A DNA stretch of 64,000 nucleotides from contig NZ_LNYR01000021.1 of the NCBI RefSeq assembly GCF_001467955.1, forward strand, positions 143,910-207,909, read 5' to 3'. A program made the translations under genes and the position numbers. The notes under the pieces were generated by a model. It saw nothing but the letters and a program-made list of their open reading frames with translations, did not search any database and was not told the DNA's origin. Source of the stretch: Legionella quateirensis. GTDB lineage: Bacteria; Pseudomonadota; Gammaproteobacteria; Legionellales; Legionellaceae. Of the stretch, positions 1 to 8,763 are shown in pieces (position 1 is the stretch's first letter; each line of letters starts with the position of its first letter).

Positions 1-563
1 GGAGCTACAGCATTAACCCTGATTGATGGTGCAAATTCGCGTGCCAAACTCCTGGTTTGCATCTCAAGCGCTGCCTTGCTCTGACAATATAATGAATAGC
101 CTTTTAGAGGTTTTTGGGCATGAATATCGGTCACGTTAATTATGACGCCAGAGTGTTTGCTTAATAAGGGGTGCGCTGCGAGACTTAATAAAAATGGGGC
201 TTTAACATTGGTATCAAACAACTTTTGCCAATCCTCTTCGCTGAATGTTTCCGAATCATTTCGGATAAAGACTGATGCGCTATTTACTAATAAATCCAAA
301 CGACCAGCCCATTCAGAAACTGTTGAGATCATCTCTACAGCTGCATTTTCTTCAGTTAATTCTCTTTGTAAAACAAAAGCACTATCTACCCGCTTATTAT
401 TTAATTCAACAGCTAAGGCATGGGCATCTTTCAGGGAAAAACGACAATGAATCACAACTTTATATCCTGCTCCATGCAGTTTTTTAACAATGGCAGCGCC
501 TACACGTCTTGCGCCTCCGGTGATCAATGCGACCTTTGCTTCTTGTTTGTTGTTCTGATTCAC
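1..563 (-). CDS. Short-chain dehydrogenase, pteridine-reductase-like (3' end cut by window)
   Basis: This gene reads out of the window at position 1, so only the first 187 codons are visible. The start is a GTG at 563-561. It shows the SDR cofactor signature ITGGARRVG near residues 14-22, the NSAS motif near residue 93, and the catalytic Tyr-x-x-x-Lys (YCQSK) near residues 152-156, followed by RVNAVAP. TGGARRVG is typical of FolM/PTR1-type pteridine reductases, which use NADPH to reduce dihydropterins or dihydrofolate. It is divergent from the methyltransferase at 601. A pterin-synthase-like gene lies two genes away, which favours a pterin role. A generic SDR oxidoreductase remains possible because the C-terminus is not visible. 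Confidence 0.85.
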   Translation of the reverse strand, partial: MNQNNKQEAKVALITGGARRVGAAIVKKLHGAGYKVVIHCRFSLKDAHALAVELNNKRVDSAFVLQRELTEENAAVEMISTVSEWAGRLDLLVNSASVFIRNDSETFSEEDWQKLFDTNVKAPFLLSLAAHPLLSKHSGVIINVTDIHAQKPLKGYSLYCQSKAALEMQTRSLAREFAPSIRVNAVA

Positions 564-600
564 GGTATGGTTTCCATTTTTTTAAACAGTTTAATCGATT

Positions 601-1713
601 ATGAGCTTAATACATACACTGCATACTCAGCTTGAGGAGCAACAAGAACTACCGTTTATGGAATTCATGCAAATGGCTTTGTATGCACCAGGTGAGGGTT
701 ATTATAGTTCAGGATTACCCAAATTGGGAAAGCAGGGTGATTTTATTACTGCTCCTGAATTAACTCCTTTATTCGGCAAAACGCTGGCCAATCAATGCAA
801 GCAGATTCTAACATCATTAGAAAATCCCGTTCTGTTTGAATTTGGAGCAGGTACTGGCGCCCTGTGTATTGATGTTTTAAATCAGCTCGAACAGCTGAAT
901 TGTTTGCCTGAAGCCTATTATATACTGGAAGTCAGTTCTAATTTACGGCATCGCCAACAGGAATTGTTTCAACAAAAAATTCCTCACCTCGCGCACAGGA
1001 TTTTCTGGCTTGATCGTTGGCCAGAGACTCCATTCAATGGCGTAGTACTGGCTAATGAGGTTTTGGATGCCATGCCAGTAAACCGTTTCATGCTAAAGGA
1101 CAATAATATACTGGAAAGTTATATAGGTCTGAACAAGGCCGGTGAATTGACGGAACTGTTTAAACCCTGCCAAAACGAACGTTTATCCAATTATATTAAA
1201 AAGAATCTACCGCAACAAACAACAGCATACATATCGGAGGTGAATCTATTCATCGAAGATTGGCTGGTCAATATTTATAAAATGATAAACCAGGGCGCCG
1301 TTTTTTTAATCGATTATGGCTTTCCACGGCACGAATACTATCACCCCGACCGAAATCAAGGGACATTAATGTGCCACTATCAGCATCATGCTCACCCGGA
1401 TCCCTTACTTCATCCCGGTGAACAAGATATAACAGCACATGTTGATTTTACCCATGTTGCCGAAGCCGGGCAGCAGGCAGGATTTCATATTGCAGGTTAT
1501 ACTAATCAAGCCTCTTTTTTGCTGGCCAATGGTCTGCTAAGCTTTATCAACTCGCTGGATAATGAAAAAGACCAATTTCGAGCAAAACAGGCCATAAAGC
1601 AGTTGACCGATCCCAGTGAGATGGGAGAGTTATTTAAAGTCATCGCCTTAACTAAAAATCTGGACATCGATTTGAATGGATTTCTCCTAAATGATAAACG
1701 AGTGAGTTTATAA
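601..1713 (+). CDS. MidA/NDUFAF7-family (DUF185) SAM-dependent methyltransferase
   Basis: The 370-residue protein has the DUF185 hallmarks: an N-terminal segment around FMEFMQMALYAPGEGYYSSG, then GDFITAPELTPLFG, then the SAM-binding glycine loop FGAGTGAL near residues 80-87. LANEVLDAMPV follows near residue 150 and LIDYGFPRHEYYHP near residues 236-249. Mitochondrial NDUFAF7 methylates an arginine of complex I; the bacterial substrate is not settled. Its stop is one base before the next gene, so it probably forms an operon with the PTPS-like gene, priA and the thioesterase. The start ATG is set by the divergent SDR gene only 38 bases upstream. Confidence 0.9.
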   Translation: MSLIHTLHTQLEEQQELPFMEFMQMALYAPGEGYYSSGLPKLGKQGDFITAPELTPLFGKTLANQCKQILTSLENPVLFEFGAGTGALCIDVLNQLEQLNCLPEAYYILEVSSNLRHRQQELFQQKIPHLAHRIFWLDRWPETPFNGVVLANEVLDAMPVNRFMLKDNNILESYIGLNKAGELTELFKPCQNERLSNYIKKNLPQQTTAYISEVNLFIEDWLVNIYKMINQGAVFLIDYGFPRHEYYHPDRNQGTLMCHYQHHAHPDPLLHPGEQDITAHVDFTHVAEAGQQAGFHIAGYTNQASFLLANGLLSFINSLDNEKDQFRAKQAIKQLTDPSEMGELFKVIALTKNLDIDLNGFLLNDKRVSL

Positions 1714-1714
1714 A

Positions 1715-2209
1715 ATGAAAAAATACCTGACTACGGTGGAATTGCAAAAAGAATCCATGAAATTTTCCGCAGGGCACACCACGATATTCTCAGCTACGGA
1801 AAGAGAGCCCTTGCATGGCCATATGTATGGAGTGTATCTGGCTTTGTCTACCTGGGTTGAAGAAAATGGAATGACCTTTGATTACCGTTACTATAAAGAA
1901 CGCATCCACAAATTATGCCGTCAATTGAATCAGACTTTTCTCATGCCACAATTCTCACCATTTCTGGAATATGCTGAGGATACGGAATACTATTATTTTA
2001 CTTTTAATGGTAAGAAAATTCCCTTCCTGAAAGAAGATGTCACTCTCATGCCATTAACTAATATTACAGTCGAAGAATTGTCTCGCTGGTTTGTTAATGA
2101 GTTGATCAAGGAACATCAAGAACTGGACAAACATCGTATTGATAAGGTTGTTGTCAAAGTATTCTCCGCACCAGGACAATCAGCCAGTCATGAATGGCAA
2201 AGAGATTAG
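1715..2209 (+). CDS. 6-pyruvoyltetrahydropterin synthase family protein, PTPS-III-like
   Basis: A 164-residue T-fold pterin enzyme. The zinc ligands of PTPS/QueD are present: His21 in SAGHTT, and His34 and His36 in LHGHMY. The nucleophilic Cys of QueD/PTPS (C-x-x-x-H-G-H) is missing; instead the sequence reads E31-P-L-H-G-H. From the literature as I remember it, an E-x-x-HGH motif defines PTPS-III enzymes, which replace dihydroneopterin aldolase (FolB) in folate synthesis in Plasmodium and some bacteria. It is packed between the methyltransferase (1 base) and priA (0 bases). The protein is longer than QueD (about 120 residues), with an insert near residues 80-110. A folate role is inference; a degenerate QueD is the alternative. 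Confidence 0.8.
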   Translation: MKKYLTTVELQKESMKFSAGHTTIFSATEREPLHGHMYGVYLALSTWVEENGMTFDYRYYKERIHKLCRQLNQTFLMPQFSPFLEYAEDTEYYYFTFNGKKIPFLKEDVTLMPLTNITVEELSRWFVNELIKEHQELDKHRIDKVVVKVFSAPGQSASHEWQRD

Positions 2210-4387
2210 ATGAAGGCCGTTTATCAAGTGTGTATCCCACATACCAGCCGTGATTTTTTTGACTATACAGCAGAGACGTTCAAGCCATGTATAGGCGCAA
2301 GGGTATGGGTACCATTTCGCAATCAAACAAAATTAGGAATAGTTGTTGACAGCAACCCCTCACAACACCCCTCAACTTCATTAAAGAATATCAGTGCAGT
2401 TATTGATGAATCTCCGATAATTGATCAGGAGATTCTCGAACTGTGCCGGTGGATAGGAAGTTATTATCAATCGCCTTTATCCGAAGTATTGCCTTTGGCT
2501 TTACCCAAAAAATATCGATTAGGTCAAGCCTGTCAACTGCCGACTGGAGATTTTTATCAATTAGCAGTACCGGTTGAACGTGCAAGAAATACAATTTCAG
2601 CACGTTCTCGCAAACAACTTGAATTGATCGAATTGCTCAATAAGCACCAAGATCCCGTTTCAAAACAGTATTTAACAAAGAAAGGTTTTAATTCAAGTCA
2701 ATTATTGGCTTTGGTCGCTGCAGAACTTGTTGCATTATCACAACGCATTATTCTACCGGAGCAATCCGACCAAATGTGCTCACCTCCATTGTCTCTAAAC
2801 CCCGAGCAAGCCGTTGCAGTTTCGACCCTATCAGATCATCTTCATTCTTTTCAGTGTTTTTTATTGCAGGGAATTACCGGGAGTGGGAAAACCGAGGTTT
2901 ATTTGCAGGTAATAAAACAAGTCTTGACGCAAGGAAAACAGGTTCTGGTTTTAGTCCCCGAAATCGGATTGACTCCGCAATTATTATCGCGTTTTACGGC
3001 ACGATTTAAAGAACCTATAGCGGTGATACATTCGAATTTGAATGAAACTGAACGACAAATTGCCTGGCAATTAGCAAAAGAAAATCATGTTAAAATGATT
3101 ATTGGAACCAGAGCCGCGGTATTTACTCCCATGCCCGAATTGGGATTAATTATTATAGATGAAGAACATGACAGCTCATTAAAACAGATGGAGGGGGTAC
3201 GTTATTCTGCCCGGGATACCGCATTAATGCGTGCCCATTTAGCCAATATCCCTATTATTCTCGGTTCCGCCACTCCAAGTTTGGAAAGCGTGCATAATTG
3301 CAGACAAAATAAATACACCTTACTGCGTTTGAATCATAAAGCTTTATCTACTACGCCCTTACACTATCAATTAATTGATCTGCGCTCTCAGACACTGCAG
3401 CATGGATTAGCAACGCCGACATTAAAAATAATTGAAGAACATTTAAATAATAATAATCAGGTTTTGGTATTCATTAATCGCCGAGGATTTGCTCCTGTAT
3501 TACTGTGTCATGAATGCGGATGGATGGCAGATTGCAAAGCTTGTGACAGTCATCTCACTCTTCATAAACAGTCTGGCCAATTGCTATGTCATCATTGTGG
3601 ATTAACGCAAAGAATGCCTGTTCAATGCAAAAAGTGTCACAGCAAAGAATTAATTCCCGTTGGTGCCGGCACACAAAGAGTTCACGAATTTCTAAGCTCC
3701 TGTTTTCCCAAAATCAATGTGTTACGTATTGATCGTGATGCCATTCGTAAGAAAAATTCTTTGGATGAGCATCTGGATAAAATAGCCAACGGAGAAGTTC
3801 AATTGATTGTGGGTACCCAGATGTTAGCTAAAGGTCATCACTTCCCACGCTTATCACTGGTAGTAGTTCTAGATGCTGATGCAGGATTATATAATCAGGA
3901 TTTCAGGGCGGTGGAACATTTGGGGCAGCTATTAACCCAGGTTTCAGGACGGGCGGGTCGCGCGGAACATCCTGGACAGGTATTGATTCAAACCCATTTA
4001 CCCAATCATCCGTTACTCAATTTACTCATCAAACAAGGTTACGATCACTTCGCTGATGCCTTACTTACCTCTCGTAAAGAAGCAGAATTACCACCTTTTC
4101 ACTATCTGGCAGTCATTAGAGCTCAAGGTAAAACAATCAGTAGCGTATTAAAATTTTTACATGCCACTAAAGATCAGATTCAAATCAATCCTGTAACCGT
4201 AATGGGGCCAGCGCCGGCGCCGCTTCCTCGTAAAGCCAATCAGCATCGTATGCAATTATTAATTAAGTCTCCATCAAGAAAAGCATTAAAAAGTTCATTG
4301 ACGCAATTACGCGAGTGGTTAACAATAAATAAACTAAGTAATGGCGTTCGCTGGAATGTGGACGTTGATCCTTTGGACTTATCATGA
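2210..4387 (+). CDS. priA: Primosomal protein N' (replication restart helicase PriA)
   Basis: The 725-residue protein follows PriA order. An N-terminal DNA-binding domain comes first. Helicase motif I is GITGSGKTEVY near residues 221-231, motif II is IIIDEEHD near residues 315-322, and GSATPS near residue 348 is motif III. The zinc-binding insert carries eight cysteines between about residues 435 and 482 (CHEC, CKAC, CHHC, CKKC). The C-terminal helicase half has GTQMLAKGHHFP and SGRAGRAEHPGQV. PriA recognises stalled forks and reloads the replisome. It starts directly after the PTPS-like gene and overlaps the next gene by 4 bases, indicating translational coupling. Confidence 0.98.
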   Translation: MKAVYQVCIPHTSRDFFDYTAETFKPCIGARVWVPFRNQTKLGIVVDSNPSQHPSTSLKNISAVIDESPIIDQEILELCRWIGSYYQSPLSEVLPLALPKKYRLGQACQLPTGDFYQLAVPVERARNTISARSRKQLELIELLNKHQDPVSKQYLTKKGFNSSQLLALVAAELVALSQRIILPEQSDQMCSPPLSLNPEQAVAVSTLSDHLHSFQCFLLQGITGSGKTEVYLQVIKQVLTQGKQVLVLVPEIGLTPQLLSRFTARFKEPIAVIHSNLNETERQIAWQLAKENHVKMIIGTRAAVFTPMPELGLIIIDEEHDSSLKQMEGVRYSARDTALMRAHLANIPIILGSATPSLESVHNCRQNKYTLLRLNHKALSTTPLHYQLIDLRSQTLQHGLATPTLKIIEEHLNNNNQVLVFINRRGFAPVLLCHECGWMADCKACDSHLTLHKQSGQLLCHHCGLTQRMPVQCKKCHSKELIPVGAGTQRVHEFLSSCFPKINVLRIDRDAIRKKNSLDEHLDKIANGEVQLIVGTQMLAKGHHFPRLSLVVVLDADAGLYNQDFRAVEHLGQLLTQVSGRAGRAEHPGQVLIQTHLPNHPLLNLLIKQGYDHFADALLTSRKEAELPPFHYLAVIRAQGKTISSVLKFLHATKDQIQINPVTVMGPAPAPLPRKANQHRMQLLIKSPSRKALKSSLTQLREWLTINKLSNGVRWNVDVDPLDLS

Positions 4388-4779
4388 CTGACTCTAAAGT
4401 TACTGTGCATAAAAAAACCTTTAATATCGCTTGGGGCGATATGGATGCATTAGGACACGTAAATAATGCCCGTTATTTTGATTATTTTCAGGAAGCACGT
4501 ATTGAGTGGTTAAGAGACCTGGAAATTAAAATGACGGAGCAAACCGGACCGGTGGTAATACAGGTAGCCTGTACCTTTTTAAAACCCGTCATTTATCCTG
4601 CTACTGTCACCATAATCAGCAAGGTACACAGCCTCGGTAATTCCAGCATGATCATGGATCATGATCTGTATCAAGGGGACACTCTCATGGCTCAAGGTAT
4701 GAGTAAAATAGTTTGGGTCGATTATTCTCTAAATAAATCCATAACCTTACCTGAAATATTCCGTACTTTTTCACGATAA
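4384..4779 (+). CDS. Acyl-CoA thioesterase, hot-dog (4HBT/YbgC-like) family
   Basis: A 131-residue single hot-dog domain protein. The N-terminal GDMDALGHVNNARYFDYFQEAR segment, near residues 18-39, is the YbgC/4HBT signature, with the catalytic Asp in the MDALGHVNN loop. Such enzymes hydrolyse short or medium acyl-CoAs or hydroxybenzoyl-CoA; the substrate cannot be read from sequence. The start overlaps the priA stop by 4 bases (ATGA), so it is the last gene of the 601-4779 operon. No obvious terminator follows, and the next gene is convergent. Confidence 0.9.
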   Translation: MTDSKVTVHKKTFNIAWGDMDALGHVNNARYFDYFQEARIEWLRDLEIKMTEQTGPVVIQVACTFLKPVIYPATVTIISKVHSLGNSSMIMDHDLYQGDTLMAQGMSKIVWVDYSLNKSITLPEIFRTFSR

Positions 4780-4852
4780 GTCTCTCGAAGCCTTATTGCA
4801 TAACCAACTGATTTTCTTTGGCGCAAGAGCATTGCATTTGGAAAAAGGAAGG

Positions 4853-6376
4853 TTAGAATCTCAATTCAGCGTTGGAGTTTGAACGTCTTATCTGTGGCTC
4901 TACATTTTGCGTACGTTCAAGGGGTAACGATTTAATGCCTCTACTAAATAGGCTTACATCTCCTGCCTTTGAAGTAAATACTCTATCAGTTGATTTTGTC
5001 TTATTTTGCGTTCCAGCCGTTCCTTCAATCTGCTCAATTTCGTGCAAATCCGCCTCAATTTCATCGTTTAGAAGATTTATGTTTTCAAGAGACAAATTGA
5101 GTGACGGTTCTATTTCAACAAAATCAGATGCAAATTTTACATCAATTTCCAAAGTTCCCACCTGGCTCTTTAAATGATTAATTTCAGATCGTTTTTGTTC
5201 TAAAGTATTATCGAATTTCGCCTCTATACTCCCTTGCAATTGAGTTAACCCATCAGTAAATTTATGAGTAAATAACTGAGTCTGCGACAACAAACCTAAA
5301 GTAATCAGTATCAAGCTAATAAAGGCTAATGCGATAGCAAAATATAGGGAAGGAAGCACTATTCCTGAAACAATAATAACTGCAGCAACCGCTAAAACAG
5401 GCAGTCCCACCATCACCCCGTACACTGCCAATGGTTTTAATATTGTGTAATTGCTCTCAAGACGCTCAAGATCGTGTTCCTGAACCTGTATTTTATTTTT
5501 TAAATCACGTATTTTATTATGAATAGTGTATAAAGTGGCATCATTCTGAACTATTTGAAGATATTTATTTTTTGCTTTTTGAATTTTATCACGCTGATTT
5601 GTTAAAATTTTTGATAAATTATGTTGTATTTCCTTTATATTTGAAATATTGACATCAAGTTCATCCACCCAATGAGTTAATTCAGACTTTTTTTGTTGGT
5701 CTTTTGAAAGTTCAATCTGATTTAATAAATAGTGTTTTAATTTAATCTCTTCTATTAGGGTAATTTTTAATAAGTCTTTTTTGATATGAGTAATCAACTG
5801 AGTGGTCTGAAATGGGGCGGGAATTGGAATAATCTCAGTACCAGTCAAATTCAGGAGTGATTTAGAGAGTAGAGACATATTCAGAATAAGATCTAAAAGG
5901 TTCTTGGCACTCTTTACAGAATTATGAAATGAGGCATTAGCGTATTGTGTTTTAGCATTCAGGACATCCTCCAATTTACCTAAGGAAGGAAATGGAGATG
6001 AAGAATATAAAACTGGATTCATACGCTCCATTAAAAGAACAGGTTCTTTAGACCATTGTAACTCAGTACATAAAGTCAAATCGGACTTAAGTTGAGCCAG
6101 AGTCACCTCATTGTTCTGCAAGTCAAAAAATCTTATGCTTGATTGATTTATTGATTCAGGTGATTCTTGTTTAAGGAATTTAAACACATCATCCAAAAAA
6201 TAAATGTTATTATCATTTGCCTTTAAAAATTTGCTACCTAAATGCGGTGAAGTGGAAGATGTCATTTTTTGAAGGCCGTTATTTGTCTCTATTTCTAACA
6301 ACCTTGATTTCTGCAAGCGTTTTATAAATTTATAAAAAGACTGGGAATTATTAAAGCGTAGCGGACTTAATATCAT
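4853..6376 (-). CDS. Coiled-coil protein with a two-helix membrane hairpin; candidate Dot/Icm effector
   Basis: I recognise no enzymatic family in this 507-residue protein. The first 170 residues are mixed. Residues about 200-315 are Lys/Glu/Gln-rich with heptad-like spacing (coiled coil). About 318-365 form two adjacent hydrophobic helices (AVYGVMVGLPVLAVAAVIIV, then LYFAIALAFISLILITLGLL). A second coiled coil covers about 370-450 and a polar tail ends in RRSNSNAELRF. A coil-hairpin-coil build with a disordered tail is typical of Legionella membrane-targeted effectors. It is convergent with the thioesterase and has its own upstream region. Low GC and lack of bacterial orthologues that I can name fit a lineage-specific gene. 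Secretion is inferred. Confidence 0.65.
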   Translation of the reverse strand: MILSPLRFNNSQSFYKFIKRLQKSRLLEIETNNGLQKMTSSTSPHLGSKFLKANDNNIYFLDDVFKFLKQESPESINQSSIRFFDLQNNEVTLAQLKSDLTLCTELQWSKEPVLLMERMNPVLYSSSPFPSLGKLEDVLNAKTQYANASFHNSVKSAKNLLDLILNMSLLSKSLLNLTGTEIIPIPAPFQTTQLITHIKKDLLKITLIEEIKLKHYLLNQIELSKDQQKKSELTHWVDELDVNISNIKEIQHNLSKILTNQRDKIQKAKNKYLQIVQNDATLYTIHNKIRDLKNKIQVQEHDLERLESNYTILKPLAVYGVMVGLPVLAVAAVIIVSGIVLPSLYFAIALAFISLILITLGLLSQTQLFTHKFTDGLTQLQGSIEAKFDNTLEQKRSEINHLKSQVGTLEIDVKFASDFVEIEPSLNLSLENINLLNDEIEADLHEIEQIEGTAGTQNKTKSTDRVFTSKAGDVSLFSRGIKSLPLERTQNVEPQIRRSNSNAELRF

Positions 6377-6776
6377 CTATAACTCCAGAGTAAAACAGCA
6401 CTTTTTGCATTACATTAAAGAACTACATAAGTATAAAATGTACAACTTTAATACAATTGTCAAAATAAGTCAAATTTTATTTAGCTTGAGCATGATTGAA
6501 ACGTAATGCCGATTTATCCATCCAATCGCGCTGGAACGATGAGCATGTTAAAAAACTTCTTTGCGAGCCTGGCGAAGCAATAGGTTTGGAGTAAGGCAGT
6601 GGATTACTTCGCTATGCTCGAAAAACGAAGATGGAGCTGTTATTAGGAATTCCATCCACTAAAAATCGACTGTGAACTCAGGAACTGTTTATAACGCTTC
6701 AAAATATGATCAGTTAACTCAAAGAATGAATCGAAACAATTTAAATTTGTGACACTCAATTCATCGTTAAATGAAA
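6377..6776. other. 400-bp intergenic gap with a degenerate palindromic repeat
   Basis: No credible ORF was found here. The left part (6377-6480) is AT-rich and should hold the promoter of the minus-strand effector candidate. A degenerate copy of the TTTGCGAGC...GCGAAGCAAT palindrome lies at about 6556-6630. The rest shows nothing recognisable. Confidence 0.5.
6556..6630. repeat. Degenerate palindrome, TTTGCGAGC...GAAGCAAT family
   Basis: The left arm TTTGCGAGCCTGGCGAAGCA pairs imperfectly with the right arm GGATTACTTCGCTATGCTCG. It is the same family as the near-perfect copies at 22408 and 33565, but the arms have diverged, so it is probably an old copy. Confidence 0.6.
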
Positions 6777-7061
6777 TTAGCGATCATCACAAACGGTATA
6801 ATATCCATGCTTGTATGGATTAGATCGTCCACGGAACTCATAATCTCGACACTGTTGGCCATGATTATCGGTATAGCGTTGCTGCAATCGAAATACAAAA
6901 TCGCCGAAATTCATATCTTGCTGCCACTCCTGGGCATCCCTCTGTTTTTGCTCGTTATCCATTTTATTTAAAAATTTACTGAGTTTACTGGTATAACCAG
7001 GAGCACAACACATGAAAATTAACAGGATCATCAATATTTTCTTCACGATTTTGATTCTCAT
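6777..7061 (-). CDS. Small secreted or lipoprotein, surface-antigen-like C-terminus
   Basis: A protein of about 94 residues. I chose the ATG at 7061 because it opens directly on a basic-hydrophobic leader (MRIKIVKKILMILLIFMCC) that looks like a signal peptide; the Cys pair at residues 18-19 could be a lipobox. A longer in-frame start at 7109 would put 16 extra residues ahead of the leader. The mature part is polar, and the end (GQQCRDYEFRGRS...YGYYTVCDDR style) resembles the Cys-containing C-terminus of 17-kDa surface-antigen/Lpp0805-type proteins in Legionella. That assignment is tentative. It is probably exported to the periplasm or outer membrane. It sits alone between a repeat-bearing gap and the thyA terminator. 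Confidence 0.55.
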   Translation of the reverse strand: MRIKIVKKILMILLIFMCCAPGYTSKLSKFLNKMDNEQKQRDAQEWQQDMNFGDFVFRLQQRYTDNHGQQCRDYEFRGRSNPYKHGYYTVCDDR

Positions 7062-7121
7062 ATAGTCACAAAAGAAAATATTAAACCATATGTGACAAAT
7101 AAAATCCAATTATTTGGACAA

Positions 7122-7159
7122 ATAAAAAACAACTTCATTGGACCCTTGTGCCAAGGGTC
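7122..7159 (-). terminator. Probable terminator downstream of thyA
   Basis: An 8-bp perfect stem, GACCCTTG/CAAGGGTC, with a 3-base loop at 7141-7159 lies just beyond the thyA stop. On the minus strand it is followed, after about 11 bases, by a T-rich run. The gap before the T run lowers confidence. Confidence 0.5.
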
Positions 7160-7184
7160 ACCAACTAAACCATCGGACAAATAC

Positions 7185-7979
7185 TTACACCGCAATAGGT
7201 GCTTTTATCGCGGGATGAAATTGATAATTCTCAAACTCAAAATCTTCAAACTGGTATTCAAACAAAGACTCTGGTTTCCGTTTAATATTTAAGGAAGGGA
7301 GCGGTAAAGGTTCTCTTGCTATTTGAGTGCGTGCTTGTTCCAAATGGTTAAGATATAAATGACAATCGCCGCCTGTCCATACAAAATCACCCACTCCAAG
7401 ATGGCATTGTTGTGCGACCATGTGAGTTAATAACGCATAAGAAGCGATATTAAAAGGCACGCCTAAAAAGACATCCGCGGAGCGTTGATACAATTGACAG
7501 GATAACTTATTATCCGCCACATAAAACTGAAATAAGGCATGGCAAGGCATCAGCGCCATTTTATCCAACTCGCCAACATTCCAGGCACTGACAATTAAAC
7601 GTCGAGAATCAGGATTGGTTTTAATCTGCTGTACCACTTCACTCAATTGGTCAATAGTCCGACCATCGGCAGTTGGCCAGCTGCGCCATTGTCTGCCATA
7701 TACAGGACCCAAATCACCATTAGTGTCAGCCCATTCATCCCAAATCGTCACACCATTTTCGTTTAAATAGGCAATATTGGTATCACCTTGCAAAAACCAT
7801 AATAATTCATGCACTATACTGCGCATATGAAGTTTTTTTGTAGTGACTAAAGGGAAGCCTTGTTGTAAATCAAAACGCATTTGATATCCAAAAACAGACA
7901 AAGTACCCGTTCCTGTTCTATCCGTTTTTTCACTACCATGCTGCAAAATATGCTCTAACAACTGTAAATAAGTTCTCAT
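7185..7979 (-). CDS. thyA: Thymidylate synthase
   Basis: The 264-residue length equals E. coli ThyA. Visible motifs are [19 protein letters not shown] near residues 20-38, the active-site region [14 protein letters not shown] with the nucleophile Cys near residue 146, [22 protein letters not shown], and the C-terminal [11 protein letters not shown]. It methylates dUMP to dTMP using methylene-tetrahydrofolate, producing dihydrofolate. The start overlaps the lgt stop by 4 bases, and lgt-thyA is a common gammaproteobacterial pair. It closes the minus-strand run from rppH. Confidence 0.98.
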   Translation of the reverse strand: MRTYLQLLEHILQHGSEKTDRTGTGTLSVFGYQMRFDLQQGFPLVTTKKLHMRSIVHELLWFLQGDTNIAYLNENGVTIWDEWADTNGDLGPVYGRQWRSWPTADGRTIDQLSEVVQQIKTNPDSRRLIVSAWNVGELDKMALMPCHALFQFYVADNKLSCQLYQRSADVFLGVPFNIASYALLTHMVAQQCHLGVGDFVWTGGDCHLYLNHLEQARTQIAREPLPLPSLNIKRKPESLFEYQFEDFEFENYQFHPAIKAPIAV

Positions 7980-8749
7980 CGTTTAGCCCGCCACCATAAC
8001 CAAAATCCTAATAATAGCATGGGAATAGATAAAATCTGCCCCATCGTCAACCAGCCAAAGGCTATATAACCCAATTGAGGATCGGGTTGTCGAAAACACT
8101 CTGCAATCAAGCGGCACACGGCATAACCCATTAAAAACACCGCAGATACTCGCCCTGTCGGGCGCGGCTTTGATGCATAGCACCATACTAAAATGAATAA
8201 TCCAACGCCCTCAAGTCCAAACTCATAAATCTCTGATGGATGGCGTGGCTGATTATCTACATGACTGTATACCATAGCCCAAGGAACGTCCGTTACCCGC
8301 CCCCAAAGCTCTCCATTTATAAAGTTACCTACTCTTCCAGCTGCTAATCCTACTGGAACCAGAGGAGCGATAAAATCACCTACCTCCAGAAATGTTTTCT
8401 TGTATTTATGAGCAAATATCCAGACGGCGATGAATACGCCTATTAAGCCACCATGAAAGGACATTCCTCCTTCCCAAATTTTAAATAATATCCAGGGTTG
8501 GTGAATCAATTCCTGTGTATTATAAAAAAGCATATAACCTATTCGTCCACCAAGAATAACACCCAGTGCGCCATAAAATATCAAATCACTAAGCTGATCC
8601 GAGGTCCAATTCAGTTTATAGTGCTTTATGCGCCAATATCCCAGTAACCAGGCACTTATAAAACCGATCAGATACATCAATCCGTACCAATGAACTTTTA
8701 CCGGCCCTAAAGAAAAGGCGACGGGATCAATATTTGGAAATGTGAACAT
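7976..8749 (-). CDS. lgt: Prolipoprotein diacylglyceryl transferase
   Basis: A 257-residue, seven-helix inner-membrane protein. The Lgt signature [14 protein letters not shown] is present near residues 138-151. The catalytic-region HGGLIG follows GGMSFHGG near residue 100, and RHPSEIYE lies near residue 190. It attaches diacylglycerol to the lipobox Cys of prolipoproteins, the first step of lipoprotein maturation. It overlaps thyA by 4 bases and lies 14 bases after the TauE-family gene. The chain is near the usual length. Confidence 0.98.
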   Translation of the reverse strand: MFTFPNIDPVAFSLGPVKVHWYGLMYLIGFISAWLLGYWRIKHYKLNWTSDQLSDLIFYGALGVILGGRIGYMLFYNTQELIHQPWILFKIWEGGMSFHGGLIGVFIAVWIFAHKYKKTFLEVGDFIAPLVPVGLAAGRVGNFINGELWGRVTDVPWAMVYSHVDNQPRHPSEIYEFGLEGVGLFILVWCYASKPRPTGRVSAVFLMGYAVCRLIAECFRQPDPQLGYIAFGWLTMGQILSIPMLLLGFWLWWRAKR

Positions 8750-8763
8750 TATTTTTTATATTC

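Noticed and set aside
6377..6500. PmrA box upstream of the 4853-6376 gene
   Set aside because: TTGACAATTGTATTAAA shares only part of the consensus and lacks a correctly spaced -10.
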